Below the pieces are notes generated by a model. That model was not told the origin of the DNA, did not search any database, and worked only from the letters and a program-made list of their open reading frames with translations. A DNA stretch of 64,000 nt from Litorilituus lipolyticus. GTDB taxonomy: Bacteria; Pseudomonadota; Gammaproteobacteria; Enterobacterales; Alteromonadaceae. The stretch is taken from assembly GCF_006439335.1 (NCBI RefSeq), contig NZ_SAWY01000001.1:62001-126000 (forward strand). The letters are read 5' to 3'. The position numbers and the translations under genes were made by a program. The stretch's first letter is position 1, and every line of letters starts with the position of its first letter. Positions 7,830-18,220 of the stretch are shown piece after piece.

Positions 7830-10621
7830 TAAATACTTACCTCTTCTTTAGGTTCATTTGTTGTTAATCGACCTAAGCTTGCCAAAATCATCAAGGTAGA
7901 ACCAACAACCGTAATATAAACACCTAAATCAAATATCAGTGCACTGGCTAGTTCAATTTCACCTATTAGTGGAATATTAAAATAGTCGAACCATGTCTTC
8001 ATAAAAGGCTTACCAAAGAACCAACTACCCACACCAGTAAAGAGTGCTATTGCAACGCCAGTAGCGATTATCTTTCGATAATTTATTGTTAAACGTTGTG
8101 CAATCCAATTAGAGCCATGAGCAATATACTGCAAAATAAAAGCAACAGCAGTCACTAATCCTGCAATAAAACCACCTCCTGGTAGATTATGGCCACGCAA
8201 GAAAATATAAAATGAAACCAATAAAGCCAATGGCAGTAATGATTGGGAAATACTTGCTAGTAAAATCGGATAGCGTTCTTTGGCCCACGGACGACCTTTA
8301 CTGTCACTCTTAGGCATAAGCAACGGCAAATTAATTAGTAATTTATAAATACCTAACGCAGCAATACCCAAGACACAAATCTCACCTAAAGTATCAAAGC
8401 CTCGAAAATCCACCAAAATGACATTAACAACATTCGTACCACCACCACCTGTTTTCGCATTGGCTAAGAAAAATTCAGATATTGAATCAAGTGGTCGAGT
8501 GACTAAGGCATAACAAATACTGGCCACTACAATACCTAACGCCCCTGAAATGCCTAAATCACGTAAAATACGCGCAGAACTCGATTCTCTAGGCGAATGT
8601 TGTGGCAAGAAGAACAATGCCAACATCAGTAGAATAATAGTAACAACCTCAACAGTGAGCTGAGTTAAAGCAAGATCTGGCGCTGAAAAACGCGTAAAAG
8701 CAATAGAGGCCATTAAGCCAACAACAGAAAGCATAATCAAAGAAACTACTCGATTGCTATACCAAATGACTGTACTAATAGCACCAATGATTAACAACGC
8801 AGCCCCCATGGCATTAAACACATCAATAGGAGTTAACTCTTTCTGACCACCTAATTGACTCATTTCGAATAAAGGCCAACCAGCAAAAACCAAAACAACC
8901 ACAAACATAAGGGTTAAATAGCGTTGTAATGAGCCATTTTCAATACGTTCAACTTTGACTTGGCACCAAGTGGTAATTGCTAAAACAACTTTATCAAAGA
9001 GCTTTTTAGCATTTAAAGAAGGTAAAGAGGCCTGAAACTGAAAAAGAAATCGACGTTGACTATAAAGCAATAAACCACCACAAACAGCAATACCACTCAT
9101 CAATAACGGTAAATTAAAGCCGTGCCATAAAGCAACTTCATACTCAGGAACCTGACCGCCAATTGTAGCTTGAGATGCAGCCGATAAAATATCATCTACA
9201 ACAAAGTTTGGAATAATACCAACCACTAGGCACAAAGCGACCAGTATTTCAATTGGAAGGCGCATCGAGCGCGGTGCTTCTTTTGGCTGCTTTGGTAAAT
9301 TGACCGGTTCACCATTAAAGAAAACGTCATGAATAAATCGAGCAGAGTAAGCAACCGCAAATGCACCTGCCACGGTGGCAAGTACAGGGATAAGCCAAGA
9401 CATAGAGCCCAATAATTGCTGATGTAAGGTCTCAGCAAAAAACATCTCTTTAGATAAAAAGCCATTTAATAACGGAACACCTGCCATTGCGGCAGCGGCA
9501 ACCATAGCGAGCGTAGCGGTATAAGGCATATATCGCCACATACCATTAATTTTTCGCATGTCTCGTGTGCCGGTTTCATGGTCAATAATCCCTGTTGCCA
9601 TAAATAGTGAAGCTTTAAAAGTTGCATGATTAATAATATGAAAGATAGCTGCAACTGCGGCGAGTTCGCTATTTAACCCAAATAACATTGTGATTAAACC
9701 CAAATGACTTATCGTTGAATAAGCCAACAAACCTTTTAAATCATGCTTAAATAATGCGACATAAGCCGCAAATAATAAGGTAGTAAGCCCAGTAAAACTT
9801 ACAAGAATAAACCAAGTATCTGTACCAGCTAATACAGGATAAAAGCGCGCTAATAGAAAAACCCCTGCCTTCACCATGGTCGCAGAATGTAGATAAGCAC
9901 TCACAGGAGTTGGTGCTGCCATTGCATGTGGTAACCAAAAGTGAAATGGAAATTGAGCTGATTTAGTGAAAGCACCTAACAGGATAAATACTAAAGTGAC
10001 TTCATACCACGAATGATTTTGAATGAGTTCTTTGCTAGCTAAAATAACATCTAAGCTATAACTACCAACAATGTTACCTAATAAAAGTAAACCTGCTAGT
10101 AATGCCAGGCCGCCTGCACCAGTGACAGCTAATGCCATTATAGCGCCTTCTCGTGCTTCTGATTTATGCCACCAATAACTAATTAACAAAAATGAACTAA
10201 TGCTGGTAAGTTCCCAAAAAAACCATAGTTGGATAACATTATTGGACATTACAATGCCGAGCATCGCTGTCATGAATAGCATTAAATAGGTGAAGAGCTT
10301 TGGCAAAGAGTCTTTACTACTGACATAAAAACGGGCGTAAAAAATAACCAATATACCAATCACTAGTATCATAAATACAAATAACAACGCTAACCCATCT
10401 AAACGAAAGGCAATATCTATACCTAGTAACGGGATCCAAGTGAAAGTTTCACGAAGAACTTCACCAGAGAAAACCGTAGGTGCTAGGCTAATCGTCATTA
10501 TTAAAGCAATTATCGGCATCAACAAGGTTAATCTCGTTGACTGATTTCGTGTCAATTTACCTGACATTGAAGAAATAATACTACCAAGTAAGGATAACAG
10601 GGGTATCCAAAGCAAAGTCAT
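7829..10621 (-). CDS. mrpA: Mrp Na+/H+ antiporter fused subunit AB
   Basis: A 930-residue fusion of MrpA with the MrpB domain, as in the group-2 Mrp systems of proteobacteria. The N-terminal two-thirds is NuoL-like, with [18 protein letters not shown] (about 135-152) and [30 protein letters not shown] (about 225-254) in the proton-channel region. Near 640-700 comes the domain found at the end of MrpA ([21 protein letters not shown]). The final part around 800-860 is the MnhB domain ([19 protein letters not shown]). It is the first gene of the operon mrpAB-C-D-E-F-G, with 1-7 nt overlaps down to F and an 11-nt gap before G. Confidence 0.93.
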   Translation of the reverse strand: MTLLWIPLLSLLGSIISSMSGKLTRNQSTRLTLLMPIIALIMTISLAPTVFSGEVLRETFTWIPLLGIDIAFRLDGLALLFVFMILVIGILVIFYARFYVSSKDSLPKLFTYLMLFMTAMLGIVMSNNVIQLWFFWELTSISSFLLISYWWHKSEAREGAIMALAVTGAGGLALLAGLLLLGNIVGSYSLDVILASKELIQNHSWYEVTLVFILLGAFTKSAQFPFHFWLPHAMAAPTPVSAYLHSATMVKAGVFLLARFYPVLAGTDTWFILVSFTGLTTLLFAAYVALFKHDLKGLLAYSTISHLGLITMLFGLNSELAAVAAIFHIINHATFKASLFMATGIIDHETGTRDMRKINGMWRYMPYTATLAMVAAAAMAGVPLLNGFLSKEMFFAETLHQQLLGSMSWLIPVLATVAGAFAVAYSARFIHDVFFNGEPVNLPKQPKEAPRSMRLPIEILVALCLVVGIIPNFVVDDILSAASQATIGGQVPEYEVALWHGFNLPLLMSGIAVCGGLLLYSQRRFLFQFQASLPSLNAKKLFDKVVLAITTWCQVKVERIENGSLQRYLTLMFVVVLVFAGWPLFEMSQLGGQKELTPIDVFNAMGAALLIIGAISTVIWYSNRVVSLIMLSVVGLMASIAFTRFSAPDLALTQLTVEVVTIILLMLALFFLPQHSPRESSSARILRDLGISGALGIVVASICYALVTRPLDSISEFFLANAKTGGGGTNVVNVILVDFRGFDTLGEICVLGIAALGIYKLLINLPLLMPKSDSKGRPWAKERYPILLASISQSLLPLALLVSFYIFLRGHNLPGGGFIAGLVTAVAFILQYIAHGSNWIAQRLTINYRKIIATGVAIALFTGVGSWFFGKPFMKTWFDYFNIPLIGEIELASALIFDLGVYITVVGSTLMILASLGRLTTNEPKEEVSI

Positions 10622-10804
10622 AGCGTACCTTTTTTAATTGTTCTATTTGAAAATAAGCCTAGTCATAATATGTCAAACTACCCAGCACTAGCAAATATAA
10701 TCACTGTAATGATATGTAATATTACTGAGTTGGCTCAATAAAGTTAATTTAAATTTTGATAAAAATTCGGTAATAACCTAAAAAAGCGAAATAAGTTCAA
10801 AAAA

Positions 10805-10862
10805 GCAATCGTTTTGCTAACGGTTGCAGACTATTTAAGTGTAGTATCTACATTTAAATAGT
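10805..10862. promoter_or_regulatory. Two inverted repeats between mrpA and the Lrp-type regulator
   Basis: GCAATCGTT and AACGGTTGC (10805-10827) form a 9-bp inverted repeat with one mismatch. Directly after, ACTATTTAAGTGTAG (10830-10844) and CTACATTTAAATAGT (10848-10862) form a 15-bp inverted repeat with one mismatch around a 3-bp centre. The second ends 22 bp before the regulator's ATG. Lrp-family proteins often bind palindromes at their own promoters, so these are candidate operators; a structured leader RNA is the alternative. Confidence 0.5.
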
Positions 10863-10884
10863 TGTAAGAAAGTTAGGCCAAAAA

Positions 10885-11355
10885 ATGAAAAAACTAGACA
10901 GTATCGATTTGAAAGTATTAACCATTTTATATAACGATGCTGATATAACCAACAAAGAGTTAGCTGCCAAGATAGGTATTGCTCCTTCAACATGTTTAGA
11001 GCGAGTAAAGCGACTCAAGCAAAGTGGCGTCATTAAAGGTGCATTCATTGATGTAAACTTAAAAACAATTGGTGGCAATATTGAAGCAATTGCAGCAATT
11101 CGCTTACAACCTTATTCAGAGCAAATTGTTAATAAGTTTCGTGACGACTTGTTGAAATACCCAGAAATTCTTAACCTTTACCATATGGGTGGTAGCTACG
11201 ACTACTACATTCACATGTCAGTGAAAGACAGCGAGCACTTACGTCAATTCGTTTTTAAAAATATTACCTCGCGTGATGAAGTTACCACTGTTGAAACCTC
11301 ACTTGTTTTTGAACACAGTCGAAGTGGAATATTACCTAATTTTGGTGATGATTAA
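10885..11355 (+). CDS. Lrp/AsnC family transcriptional regulator
   Basis: A 156-residue DNA-binding regulator. The N-terminal helix-turn-helix (about 5-50) has the family pattern LDSIDLKVLTILYNDADI...ELAAKIGIAPSTCLERVKRL. The C-terminal RAM/ligand domain (about 65-145) has the usual YHMGGSYDYYIHMSVKD strand. Family members sense amino acids or other small molecules and act on amino-acid genes or neighbouring transporters. It is divergent from mrpA across 263 bp that hold two inverted repeats, so self-regulation or control of mrp is possible but unproven. The effector cannot be told from the sequence. Confidence 0.88.
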   Translation: MKKLDSIDLKVLTILYNDADITNKELAAKIGIAPSTCLERVKRLKQSGVIKGAFIDVNLKTIGGNIEAIAAIRLQPYSEQIVNKFRDDLLKYPEILNLYHMGGSYDYYIHMSVKDSEHLRQFVFKNITSRDEVTTVETSLVFEHSRSGILPNFGDD

Positions 11356-11379
11356 TTCCACTACATCAGGTGTTACTAG

Positions 11380-12045
11380 TTAATGCTTTTCGAAGTCCTT
11401 GGTTTCAAAATATAATGGTGTCATGCTGCCACAATTGATGAATTTGAAATGTGTTTCTGGCTCGGTTGGCACTGATGAAGAAGTAGAAAAACGCGTTAAA
11501 CATCCCGCTTCAACATCAATGTGTATTAGCTGATCATAACTGGGCGCTTGCTGGATACGGTGTACAAACATTTTGTAGTTTTTACTTAACTCAACAACAT
11601 CGTACGTTTGTTTATTATTTGATTCTTCAATGTCATTCAATTGTCTTACATATAACTGCTTAGTAAAGTTGAGTGGCATATTTTCATAAACAAGCATACC
11701 ACCTCGTTCAAAATGACCTGCATATACATCAGCAGTAATGATCATTTTATCACCACGAATCAGCTGATCTAAGTTAAATGGCTTTGGCTTAATCGTGGTA
11801 AGCTTGCCATCTCTTACCGTTTGCAATAGCGCAAGATCTTTTGAATCTAGCTTGTAAATTAACTGAACATCATGTGGCTTGTGGTACAAGGGCAAATGTG
11901 AAGCATAAATCGTTGAGCTATGACTAACTAATACCATACCATGTACGCCCATATAACTTGGGTCTAAAGGCCTTAACGCTTTTTCTTTAGCGAAAACAAA
12001 ACAACTTTGAATAACGAGTAAAAAAACAAAAAATATCAATTTCAT
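11380..12045 (-). CDS. Secreted protein of unknown function
   Basis: I do not recognise this 221-residue protein. It begins with a clear signal peptide (MKLIFFVFLLVIQSCFVFAK, cut near residue 20), so it is likely periplasmic. The mature part is mainly beta-like, with a conserved-looking opening (DPSYMGVHGMVLVSHSSTIY) and two cysteines (in AGCLTRF and INCGSM) that could form a disulphide. It converges with the Lrp-type gene, whose stop is 25 nt away, and lies upstream of the dnaJ terminator. No domain can be assigned with confidence. Confidence 0.65.
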   Translation of the reverse strand: MKLIFFVFLLVIQSCFVFAKEKALRPLDPSYMGVHGMVLVSHSSTIYASHLPLYHKPHDVQLIYKLDSKDLALLQTVRDGKLTTIKPKPFNLDQLIRGDKMIITADVYAGHFERGGMLVYENMPLNFTKQLYVRQLNDIEESNNKQTYDVVELSKNYKMFVHRIQQAPSYDQLIHIDVEAGCLTRFSTSSSVPTEPETHFKFINCGSMTPLYFETKDFEKH

Positions 12046-12102
12046 AAGTGAATTCTCGACTCTTTGAAAACGGTTAATGAGATTTAGTATAATTTAAATA
12101 AC

Positions 12103-12131
12103 AAAAAAAAATCCCACCGAGGCAGGATTTT
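12103..12131 (-). terminator. dnaJ: dnaJ terminator
   Basis: Read on the minus strand, AAAATCCTGCC folds onto GGTGGGATTTT (eleven pairs, two of them G-T), followed by a run of T. It lies about 43 nt after the dnaJ stop. Confidence 0.75.
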
Positions 12132-12173
12132 CAGATATTTTTTTATGACTAAAATTAGTAAATATTTGTTCGA

Positions 12174-13319
12174 CTAAGACTTAAGATCATCAAAAAACTT
12201 TTTCACATCATCAAAGAAACCTTTCTCTTTTGGGCTATGCTTTTTACTACTTTTACCCATTTTTTCTTCAAGATTTCTTAATAACTCAGCTTGATCGCCA
12301 GATAAATTAACCGGCGTTTCAATAACAACCTTACACATTAAGTCACCGGTTGATGAACTACGTACCGATTTTACGCCTTTACCACGTAAACGGAACATCT
12401 TACCCGTTTGCGTTTCTTTTGGCACTTTAAGCTTCACTTTGCCAGCTAGCGTAGGTACTTCAATTTCTCCACCTAATGCAGCAGTGGTAAAGCTAATAGG
12501 AACTTCACAGTATAAATGGTTTTCATCACGCACAAATACAGGGTGATCTTTAACATTTACTTGCACATATAGATCGCCTGCTGGTGCACCGCTCTCGCCC
12601 GCTTCACCTTCACCAGATAAGCGAATTCTGTCACCCGTATCAACACCTGCTGGAATTTTAACAGATAAGGTTTTAGTTTTTTCAACGCGACCTTGACCAC
12701 GACATGAAGTACAAGGATCTGTAATAACTTTACCTTTGCCACTACAAGTTGGACATGTTTGTTGAACTGCGAATAAGCCTTGACGCATTTGCACTTGACC
12801 ATGACCATGACAAGTTGAACAAGTTTTAGCACTGGTACCTTTTTTAGCACCTGAACCATCACAGGGTTCACACGCCACATAAGTTGGTACCTTAATTTCT
12901 AGGCTCTTACCTTTAACCGCATCTTCAAGGCTAAGCTCTACATTATAACGAAGATCAGAGCCTCTTCTTGCACGCGACTGACCGCCACGACCTCTGCCGC
13001 CACCAAAAATATCACCGAAAATATCACCGAAGGCGTCACCAAAATCACCTTGACCACCACCGAAGCCGCCACCAAAACCACCATGACCACCTTGCTCAAA
13101 CGCCGCGTGGCCATATTGATCATACGCAGCACGTTTTTGATCATTATTAAGCACTTCATAAGCTTCTTTAACTTCTTTAAAAGTCTCTTCTTTAGATTTA
13201 TCACCTTTAGTTCTATCAGGGTGATACTTCATCGCCAACTTTTTATAAGCTTTTTTGATATCGCGCTCTGAGGCATCTTTAGATACGCCCAGCACTTCAT
13301 AATAATCACGTTTTGACAT
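12174..13319 (-). CDS. dnaJ: Chaperone DnaJ (Hsp40)
   Basis: A 381-residue type I J-protein that delivers substrates to DnaK and stimulates its ATPase. In order: the J domain with HPD at 33-35; a Gly/Phe-rich linker (about 74-112) with repeated GGF and FGDIFGD units; four CxxCxGxG zinc-binding repeats ([32 protein letters not shown], about 150-215); and the C-terminal substrate-binding domain. Length is standard. It follows dnaK on the same strand across 288 bp holding a terminator and an inverted-repeat element, so read-through or its own promoter must supply expression. I saw no sigma-32 site directly before it. Confidence 0.97.
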   Translation of the reverse strand: MSKRDYYEVLGVSKDASERDIKKAYKKLAMKYHPDRTKGDKSKEETFKEVKEAYEVLNNDQKRAAYDQYGHAAFEQGGHGGFGGGFGGGQGDFGDAFGDIFGDIFGGGRGRGGQSRARRGSDLRYNVELSLEDAVKGKSLEIKVPTYVACEPCDGSGAKKGTSAKTCSTCHGHGQVQMRQGLFAVQQTCPTCSGKGKVITDPCTSCRGQGRVEKTKTLSVKIPAGVDTGDRIRLSGEGEAGESGAPAGDLYVQVNVKDHPVFVRDENHLYCEVPISFTTAALGGEIEVPTLAGKVKLKVPKETQTGKMFRLRGKGVKSVRSSSTGDLMCKVVIETPVNLSGDQAELLRNLEEKMGKSSKKHSPKEKGFFDDVKKFFDDLKS

Positions 13320-13453
13320 AAATTTATTCTTTACTTCATGTTGATTGATACTAATTTGCTTAATTTCTTTTAATGCTTTGCTAGGTACTACAAAGTCAAA
13401 AAACTAAGAAAATCAAAACCAAATTAATAATTAAATACTACTTTTTAACATAC

Positions 13454-13477
13454 AAAAAGCGCCGTAACCGACGCTTT
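13454..13477 (-). terminator. Terminator between dnaK and dnaJ
   Basis: On the minus strand AAAGCGTCG-GTTA-CGGCGCTTTTTG forms a hairpin ending in T5. It would attenuate transcription from dnaK into dnaJ. Confidence 0.7.
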
Positions 13478-13521
13478 CTAAGAACAACTAACAATAAAAG
13501 TAAGTTAGTTGTCGCTGACTT

Positions 13522-13589
13522 ACTTAAGAGCAAGGCGGAAGCACGGAGCGTAGTATACTACGTGAGTACTTCCAACGATGCTATTAAGT
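13522..13589. repeat. 68-bp imperfect palindromic element (REP-like)
   Basis: ACTTAAGAGCAAGG...GTAGTA and its mirror TACTAC...GATGCTATTAAGT pair across a perfect 12-bp centre, GTAGTATACTAC (13550-13561). The whole is symmetric about 13555. It lies between the dnaK stop and the dnaK-dnaJ terminator. Such palindromes are typical of repeated intergenic elements in this bacterial group; no second copy was seen in this window. Confidence 0.6.
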
Positions 13590-13607
13590 TATTCAGTAGA
13601 CAAATAA

Positions 13608-15533
13608 TTACTTATCGTCTTTTACCTCTTCAAACTCTGCATCAACCACATCATCAGCAGGGGCTGCACCAGCATCACCTTCTGGCGCTGCACCTTCTGG
13701 TGCGCCTTGAGCTTGTGCTTTAGCTTGAGCAATTTCCATCAACTTAGCTGATGCTTCCATTAATGCTTGTTGCTTAGCTTCAATCGCTTCCTTGTCGTCG
13801 CCTTTAATCGCTTCTTCAAGTTCAGCGATCGCAGCATCAATTTTCTCTTTGTCTTCGCTTGGTAACTCGTCACCAGCTTCTTCAACTTGCTTACGAGTAG
13901 CATGCACAATGCCGTCAGCTTGGTTACGCGCTTGAATTAACTCTTCAAATTTTGCATCTTCATCAGCGTTAGCTTCAGCATCACGTACCATTTGCTCTAC
14001 TTCATCATCAGATAAACCTGAAGACGCTTTAATGGTAATCTTCTGCTCTTTACCTGTGTTCTTATCTTTAGCAGTTACATGCAAAATACCGTCAGCATCG
14101 ATATCAAATGTTACTTCAATTTGTGGTGTACCACGTGGTGCTGCATCAATACCTTCTAGGTTAAATTGACCTAAAGATTTATTTGCCGAAGCTTGTTTAC
14201 GCTCACCTTGTACAACATGAACTGTTACTGCAGATTGGTTATCTTCAGCTGTTGAGAATGTTTGAGACTGCTTAGTAGGTATCGTTGTGTTCTTATCGAT
14301 AACTTTAGTCATTACACCGCCCATTGTCTCAATACCTAGAGATAATGGCGTAACATCTAATAATAATACGTCTGTAACATCACCTGAAAGTACACCAGCT
14401 TGAACTGCTGCACCTGAGGCTACCGCTTCATCAGGGTTAACATCTTTACGTGGCTCTTTACCAAAGAAATCAGTTACTGCTTTTTGCACTAATGGCATAC
14501 GTGTTTGACCACCAACTAAGATAACGTCATCAACGTCACTTACCGATAAATCTGCATCTTTAAGCGCTGTTTTTAAAGGCTCTAAAGTCGCTTTAACCAT
14601 GTCTTCCACTAAAGATTCTAACTTAGCACGTGTTACTTTAACGTTCATGTGCTTAGGACCTGATGCATCAGCAGTGATGTAAGGTAAATTTACATCTGTT
14701 TGTTGAGCTGAAGAAAGCTCACATTTTGCTTTTTCCGCTGCTTCTTTTAAACGTTGCATCGCAAGAGGATCAGCAGTTAAGTCCATGCCTTGATCTTTCT
14801 TGAATTCATCTACTAGGTAATTGATTAAACGGTTATCAAAGTCTTCACCACCTAAGTGCGTATCACCATTAGTCGCTAATACTTCAAATGTGTGCTCACC
14901 TTCAACTTCATCAATTTCAATGATTGAAATATCAAAAGTACCACCACCTAAGTCATATACCGCAACAACTTTGTCACCTTGTTGCTTATCCATACCGTAA
15001 GCAAGTGCTGCTGCAGTAGGCTCATTGATAATACGCTTTACATCAAGACCAGCAATACGACCAGCATCTTTAGTAGCTTGACGTTGTGAATCGTTAAAGT
15101 AAGCAGGTACCGTGATTACCGCTTCAGAAATTGTTTCACCTAAGAAATCTTCAGCAGTTTTCTTCATTTTTTTCAATACTTCAGCAGAAACTTGTGGTGG
15201 CGCAACTTTTTCGCCTTTAGCTTCTACCCACGCATCGCCGTTATCAGCTTTTTTGATACCAAATGGCATAATTTCAATATCACGCTGTACTTCTTTGTCT
15301 TCAAAACGACGGCCGATTAAACGTTTAATTGCAAATAACGTATTTTGTGGATTAGTTACTGCTTGGCGTTTAGCAGGTTGACCAACTAACGTTTCGCCTT
15401 CAGCTGTGTAACCAATGATTGATGGCGTAGTACGATCGCCTTCTGCATTTTCAATAACACGTACACTGTCGCCGTCTAAAACAGCAACACATGAGTTAGT
15501 TGTTCCTAGGTCAATACCGATAATTTTGCCCAT
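13608..15533 (-). CDS. dnaK: Chaperone DnaK (Hsp70)
   Basis: A 641-residue Hsp70. The ATPase domain starts [18 protein letters not shown] and contains the phosphate loop [14 protein letters not shown] (near 193-206) and [12 protein letters not shown] (near 338-349). The substrate-binding domain includes [17 protein letters not shown] (near 390-406). The C-terminus ends in an acidic EEVKDDK tail after an Ala/Gly/Pro-rich linker. It refolds proteins with DnaJ and GrpE, both encoded nearby. A GGAG ribosome site precedes the ATG, and a sigma-32 promoter lies about 53-80 bp upstream. Confidence 0.98.
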   Translation of the reverse strand: MGKIIGIDLGTTNSCVAVLDGDSVRVIENAEGDRTTPSIIGYTAEGETLVGQPAKRQAVTNPQNTLFAIKRLIGRRFEDKEVQRDIEIMPFGIKKADNGDAWVEAKGEKVAPPQVSAEVLKKMKKTAEDFLGETISEAVITVPAYFNDSQRQATKDAGRIAGLDVKRIINEPTAAALAYGMDKQQGDKVVAVYDLGGGTFDISIIEIDEVEGEHTFEVLATNGDTHLGGEDFDNRLINYLVDEFKKDQGMDLTADPLAMQRLKEAAEKAKCELSSAQQTDVNLPYITADASGPKHMNVKVTRAKLESLVEDMVKATLEPLKTALKDADLSVSDVDDVILVGGQTRMPLVQKAVTDFFGKEPRKDVNPDEAVASGAAVQAGVLSGDVTDVLLLDVTPLSLGIETMGGVMTKVIDKNTTIPTKQSQTFSTAEDNQSAVTVHVVQGERKQASANKSLGQFNLEGIDAAPRGTPQIEVTFDIDADGILHVTAKDKNTGKEQKITIKASSGLSDDEVEQMVRDAEANADEDAKFEELIQARNQADGIVHATRKQVEEAGDELPSEDKEKIDAAIAELEEAIKGDDKEAIEAKQQALMEASAKLMEIAQAKAQAQGAPEGAAPEGDAGAAPADDVVDAEFEEVKDDK

Positions 15534-15585
15534 CTTTGGAGCTCCTATTCATTTAAATATAAGTAAAATCTGTTGTTGAAATAGT

Positions 15586-15614
15586 AAGTGGGGTCAGCAA
15601 AATGCTTTTCAATA
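15586..15614 (-). promoter_or_regulatory. Sigma-32 (heat-shock) promoter of dnaK
   Basis: On the minus strand TTGAAA (15607-15612) and CCCCACTT (15586-15593) are separated by 13 bp. This matches the heat-shock consensus CTTGAA-N(13-17)-CCCCATNT closely. It sits 53 bp before the dnaK start. Confidence 0.85.
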
Positions 15615-15710
15615 GAAAAATTAAAAAAACTTTCTTTTTTATTGATAAATAGCGTAAAAAATTTATTGAGCAATTAAGCATTCTTAAAGAAAACTCACAA
15701 ATTGCAGGAG

Positions 15711-15776
15711 AAAAAGTACTCCTTCCGGCGTCGCAATAAAAACGGGCTAGTTACGAAACCTGGAAACGGAAGGAAG
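15711..15776 (-). terminator. Long stem-loop after the TlpA-like gene
   Basis: GTACTCCTTCCG (15716-15727) pairs with CGGAAGGAAGTAC about 40 nt further on (one bulge). On the minus strand the stem is followed by T5 (A-run at 15711-15715). It can end the transcript of the TlpA-like gene before the dnaK promoter. The loop is long for a simple terminator. Confidence 0.5.
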
Positions 15777-15809
15777 TACAAAAAAGTTGAAATAGTGAAA
15801 GGTTACAAT

Positions 15810-16292
15810 TTATTGTTTAGTTATTTCTTTCATCGCAAGCTCTAAACGAGGATCCTCGGTGTTTGAACTTGTACTTTTAAAAATAATATCGTGTGAACGA
15901 TTTAGGAAAAATGTTGTAGGAGTGCCACGAACTTCGTATTCTTTAGCAACTTGCTCGCCATTCACAGCAGTAATAAAACTAAAGCCACGTTGATATATTG
16001 CATCTTGAGGTTTCGCGCCTTCATCTTCACGAAAGCTAATAGACACGATAACTACACCTGCATCTTGATACTTCTTTTGCAACTCAACCAGTGTTGGCTG
16101 TAATTTTTTACAATAAGGACACCAAGTAGCCCAAAAGTGAAGAATAACGGGTTTACCATGAAATTGAGCCAAACTTATCGATTCACCTGATTGTGTTTTC
16201 AACTGCCAGGGCTTTGCTTTATCAATAGCAAAGGATGAAGTGCTAACGCACCAAAGAAAGGTAATAATAAAAAGTTGCTTTACAGCCTGCAT
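15810..16292 (-). CDS. TlpA/ResA-like periplasmic thiol-disulphide protein
   Basis: About 160 residues with a signal peptide (MQAVKQLFIITFLWCVSTSS, cut after SFA) followed by a thioredoxin fold. The redox site is WATWCPYC, with PVILHFWATW before it and the cis-proline loop VRGTPTTFFLN later. The family reduces or isomerises disulphides in the periplasm, for example during cytochrome c assembly; the CPYC pair resembles glutaredoxins and TlpA-like proteins. A GTG start at 16304 would add four residues, but the ATG at 16292 gives the cleaner signal peptide. It sits between grpE and dnaK on the same strand, an unusual position. No cytochrome biogenesis genes are nearby. Confidence 0.85.
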   Translation of the reverse strand: MQAVKQLFIITFLWCVSTSSFAIDKAKPWQLKTQSGESISLAQFHGKPVILHFWATWCPYCKKLQPTLVELQKKYQDAGVVIVSISFREDEGAKPQDAIYQRGFSFITAVNGEQVAKEYEVRGTPTTFFLNRSHDIIFKSTSSNTEDPRLELAMKEITKQ

Positions 16293-16394
16293 TATAGATA
16301 GCACTAAAATAATTAAAGGTTTTAAAAGAGACCTTAGAACTCAGAATAACTTTCAAAATTTTTAATTTAATTAATTTATAAATAGAAAATAATA

Positions 16395-16442
16395 AGCCTG
16401 AAATTCAGGCATAAAAAAAGCAAAGGTATTATCCTTTGCTTT
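16395..16442 (-). terminator. grpE terminator with adjacent palindrome
   Basis: AAAGCAAAGG-TATTAT-CCTTTGCTTT (16417-16442) on the minus strand ends in T7, a strong intrinsic terminator 22 bp after the grpE stop. Next to it is the palindrome GCCTGAAATTCAGGC (16396-16410). Confidence 0.85.
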
Positions 16443-16463
16443 GTAGTCAGAAATTATCTTGTG

Positions 16464-17102
16464 TTAAGCACTTGTATCTACGCTAGGCGCCTTTGATACC
16501 ATAACCATAGCAGGACGAATTAAACGGCCATTTAATTCATAGCCTTTTTGCATTACCGCAATAACAGTATTAGGAGCAACATCAGGAACTTCCTGCATAG
16601 TCATCGCTTGATGCTGATCAGGGTTAAAAGGTTGATCTTGTGGATCAATTGCTTTAATTGCAAACTTCTCTAATGAAGAAATCAAGCCTTGCAATGTTAA
16701 TTCAATTCCTTCGATAACCGCTTTATTACTTTCATCATCTTTATCAATGCTTTGTAATGCACGTTCTAAGTTATCAACCGTTGTCAGCATTTCACCTGCA
16801 AATTTTTCTAATGCAAACTTGCGCGCTTTTTCAACATCTTGTGCTGAACGACGACGAACATTGTCAACTTCAGCTTTAGCACGAATAACAGAATCCTTTT
16901 GATCAGCAACTGTTGCTTTAGCTGCGGCTAAGGCAAGTTCCAGCTCATTAATTTTCTCTTGCTCTTCACTGATCACTTCATGAGCATGCTCATGCTGTTC
17001 TTCTACCTGCTCTTCAGCCTGTTGAACAATCTCTTCCGCTAACTGCTCAGGCGTTAGTTCGGCGGCTTCTGCACCTTTATTATCTGTTGACTCGTTTGTC
17101 AT
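16464..17102 (-). CDS. grpE: Nucleotide exchange factor GrpE
   Basis: GrpE releases ADP from DnaK. The N-terminal part (about 1-75) is very acidic and glutamate-rich. A long coiled coil (about 60-130) includes [20 protein letters not shown]. The compact beta-domain near 150-205 ends in [21 protein letters not shown], the family signature. The frame extends upstream to a TTG at 17114, but the ATG at 17102 has an ideal GGAG ribosome site six bases before it, so the protein is 212 residues. A near-perfect sigma-32 promoter lies 33-61 bp upstream. Divergent from nadK. Confidence 0.96.
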   Translation of the reverse strand: MTNESTDNKGAEAAELTPEQLAEEIVQQAEEQVEEQHEHAHEVISEEQEKINELELALAAAKATVADQKDSVIRAKAEVDNVRRRSAQDVEKARKFALEKFAGEMLTTVDNLERALQSIDKDDESNKAVIEGIELTLQGLISSLEKFAIKAIDPQDQPFNPDQHQAMTMQEVPDVAPNTVIAVMQKGYELNGRLIRPAMVMVSKAPSVDTSA

Positions 17103-17134
17103 GAAAAACTCCAAAATAAAACTTTCTTGCTGAC

Positions 17135-17163
17135 ATTATGGGGGCTAGCTTAATTGATTCAAG
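17135..17163 (-). promoter_or_regulatory. Sigma-32 (heat-shock) promoter of grpE
   Basis: On the minus strand CTTGAA (17158-17163) is followed after 14 bp by CCCCATAAT (17135-17143), an almost exact heat-shock promoter. It lies in the grpE-nadK divergent gap. Confidence 0.9.
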
Positions 17164-17265
17164 TACCAATTTAAAAATTTTATAAAAAGTGAACTTTACA
17201 ATAAAGCCAATTCCAGCGAAACTGCAATTATAGCAAGGTATTAACTCACTAAGAGCAAAAACATT

Positions 17266-18147
17266 ATGGCTCAACACTACAAAACAATCGGCCTAATTGG
17301 TAAACCAAATCATGAAGGCGCCAGTGCCACAATAGAAACTTTACATACTTATTTATTAGAAAATAAATATGACGTTATTGTAGAGCAAGCGGTCGCAAGT
17401 TCCATGTCTGATGACTCAATGAACACAGGTACGTTAACTCAAATCGGAGAAATAGCTGATTTAGCCATTGTTGTCGGTGGCGATGGTTATATGCTCGGCG
17501 CTGCTCGCGTATTAGCTTGTTATGATATTGGTGTGATTGGAGTAAATAGAGGCAACTTAGGTTTTTTAACCGACTTATCTCCACAAGAACTCATCGAGCC
17601 TTTAGCTGAAATTTTAGCTGGTAACTCTCGATCAGAGCAGCGCTTTATTGTAGAAGCAGAAGTTTATAGACATGGAAGAATGAAAAGTTCTAATAGTGCA
17701 GTAAATGAAGCAGTACTTCATGCAGGAAAAGTAGCCAGCATGATAGAGTTTGAAGTATACATTGATGGTTCATTCATGTTTAGTCAGCGATCAGACGGAT
17801 TAATTATTTCAACCCCAACAGGATCAACAGCCTACTCAATGTCTGCAGGGGGACCTATTTTAACACCTAATTTAAATGCTCTATCATTGGTACCAATGTT
17901 CCCACATACCTTAACCAGCAGACCAATAGTAGTTGATGGTGACAGTGAAATTAAATTAGTACTCGCCAATGATAACCATGAAAACCTACAAGTCAGCTGT
18001 GACGGTCATGTGATTCTCGCGGTAATGCCTGGCGATGAAGTTATCATTAAAAAGAGCCCTTACACCATAAGGCTAATTCACCCACTTAATCATGACTATT
18101 TTAATGTGTTGCGCAACAAATTGAGTTGGGGTAATAAGCTTTATTAA
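17266..18147 (+). CDS. nadK: NAD kinase
   Basis: A 293-residue NAD kinase that makes NADP+ from NAD+ and ATP in the cytoplasm. It has the [11 protein letters not shown] loop (71-81), the NE segment SAVNEAVLH (near 145) and the [22 protein letters not shown] block (near 179-200), all hallmarks of NadK. Length is usual. It is divergent from grpE and followed by a strong terminator before recN, as in the enteric order grpE-nadK-recN. Confidence 0.96.
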   Translation: MAQHYKTIGLIGKPNHEGASATIETLHTYLLENKYDVIVEQAVASSMSDDSMNTGTLTQIGEIADLAIVVGGDGYMLGAARVLACYDIGVIGVNRGNLGFLTDLSPQELIEPLAEILAGNSRSEQRFIVEAEVYRHGRMKSSNSAVNEAVLHAGKVASMIEFEVYIDGSFMFSQRSDGLIISTPTGSTAYSMSAGGPILTPNLNALSLVPMFPHTLTSRPIVVDGDSEIKLVLANDNHENLQVSCDGHVILAVMPGDEVIIKKSPYTIRLIHPLNHDYFNVLRNKLSWGNKLY

Positions 18148-18220
18148 GACATAAAATAAAAACCTTTATAAACAAAAAATTATAGTTCATAGCAATATTT
18201 TTTGAGCAAATTGCTTGCAT

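Noticed and set aside
12968..13271. Histidine- and threonine-rich frames opposite dnaJ
   Set aside because: They are the complement of the Gly/Phe-rich and J-domain codons of dnaJ; the repeat look comes from that.
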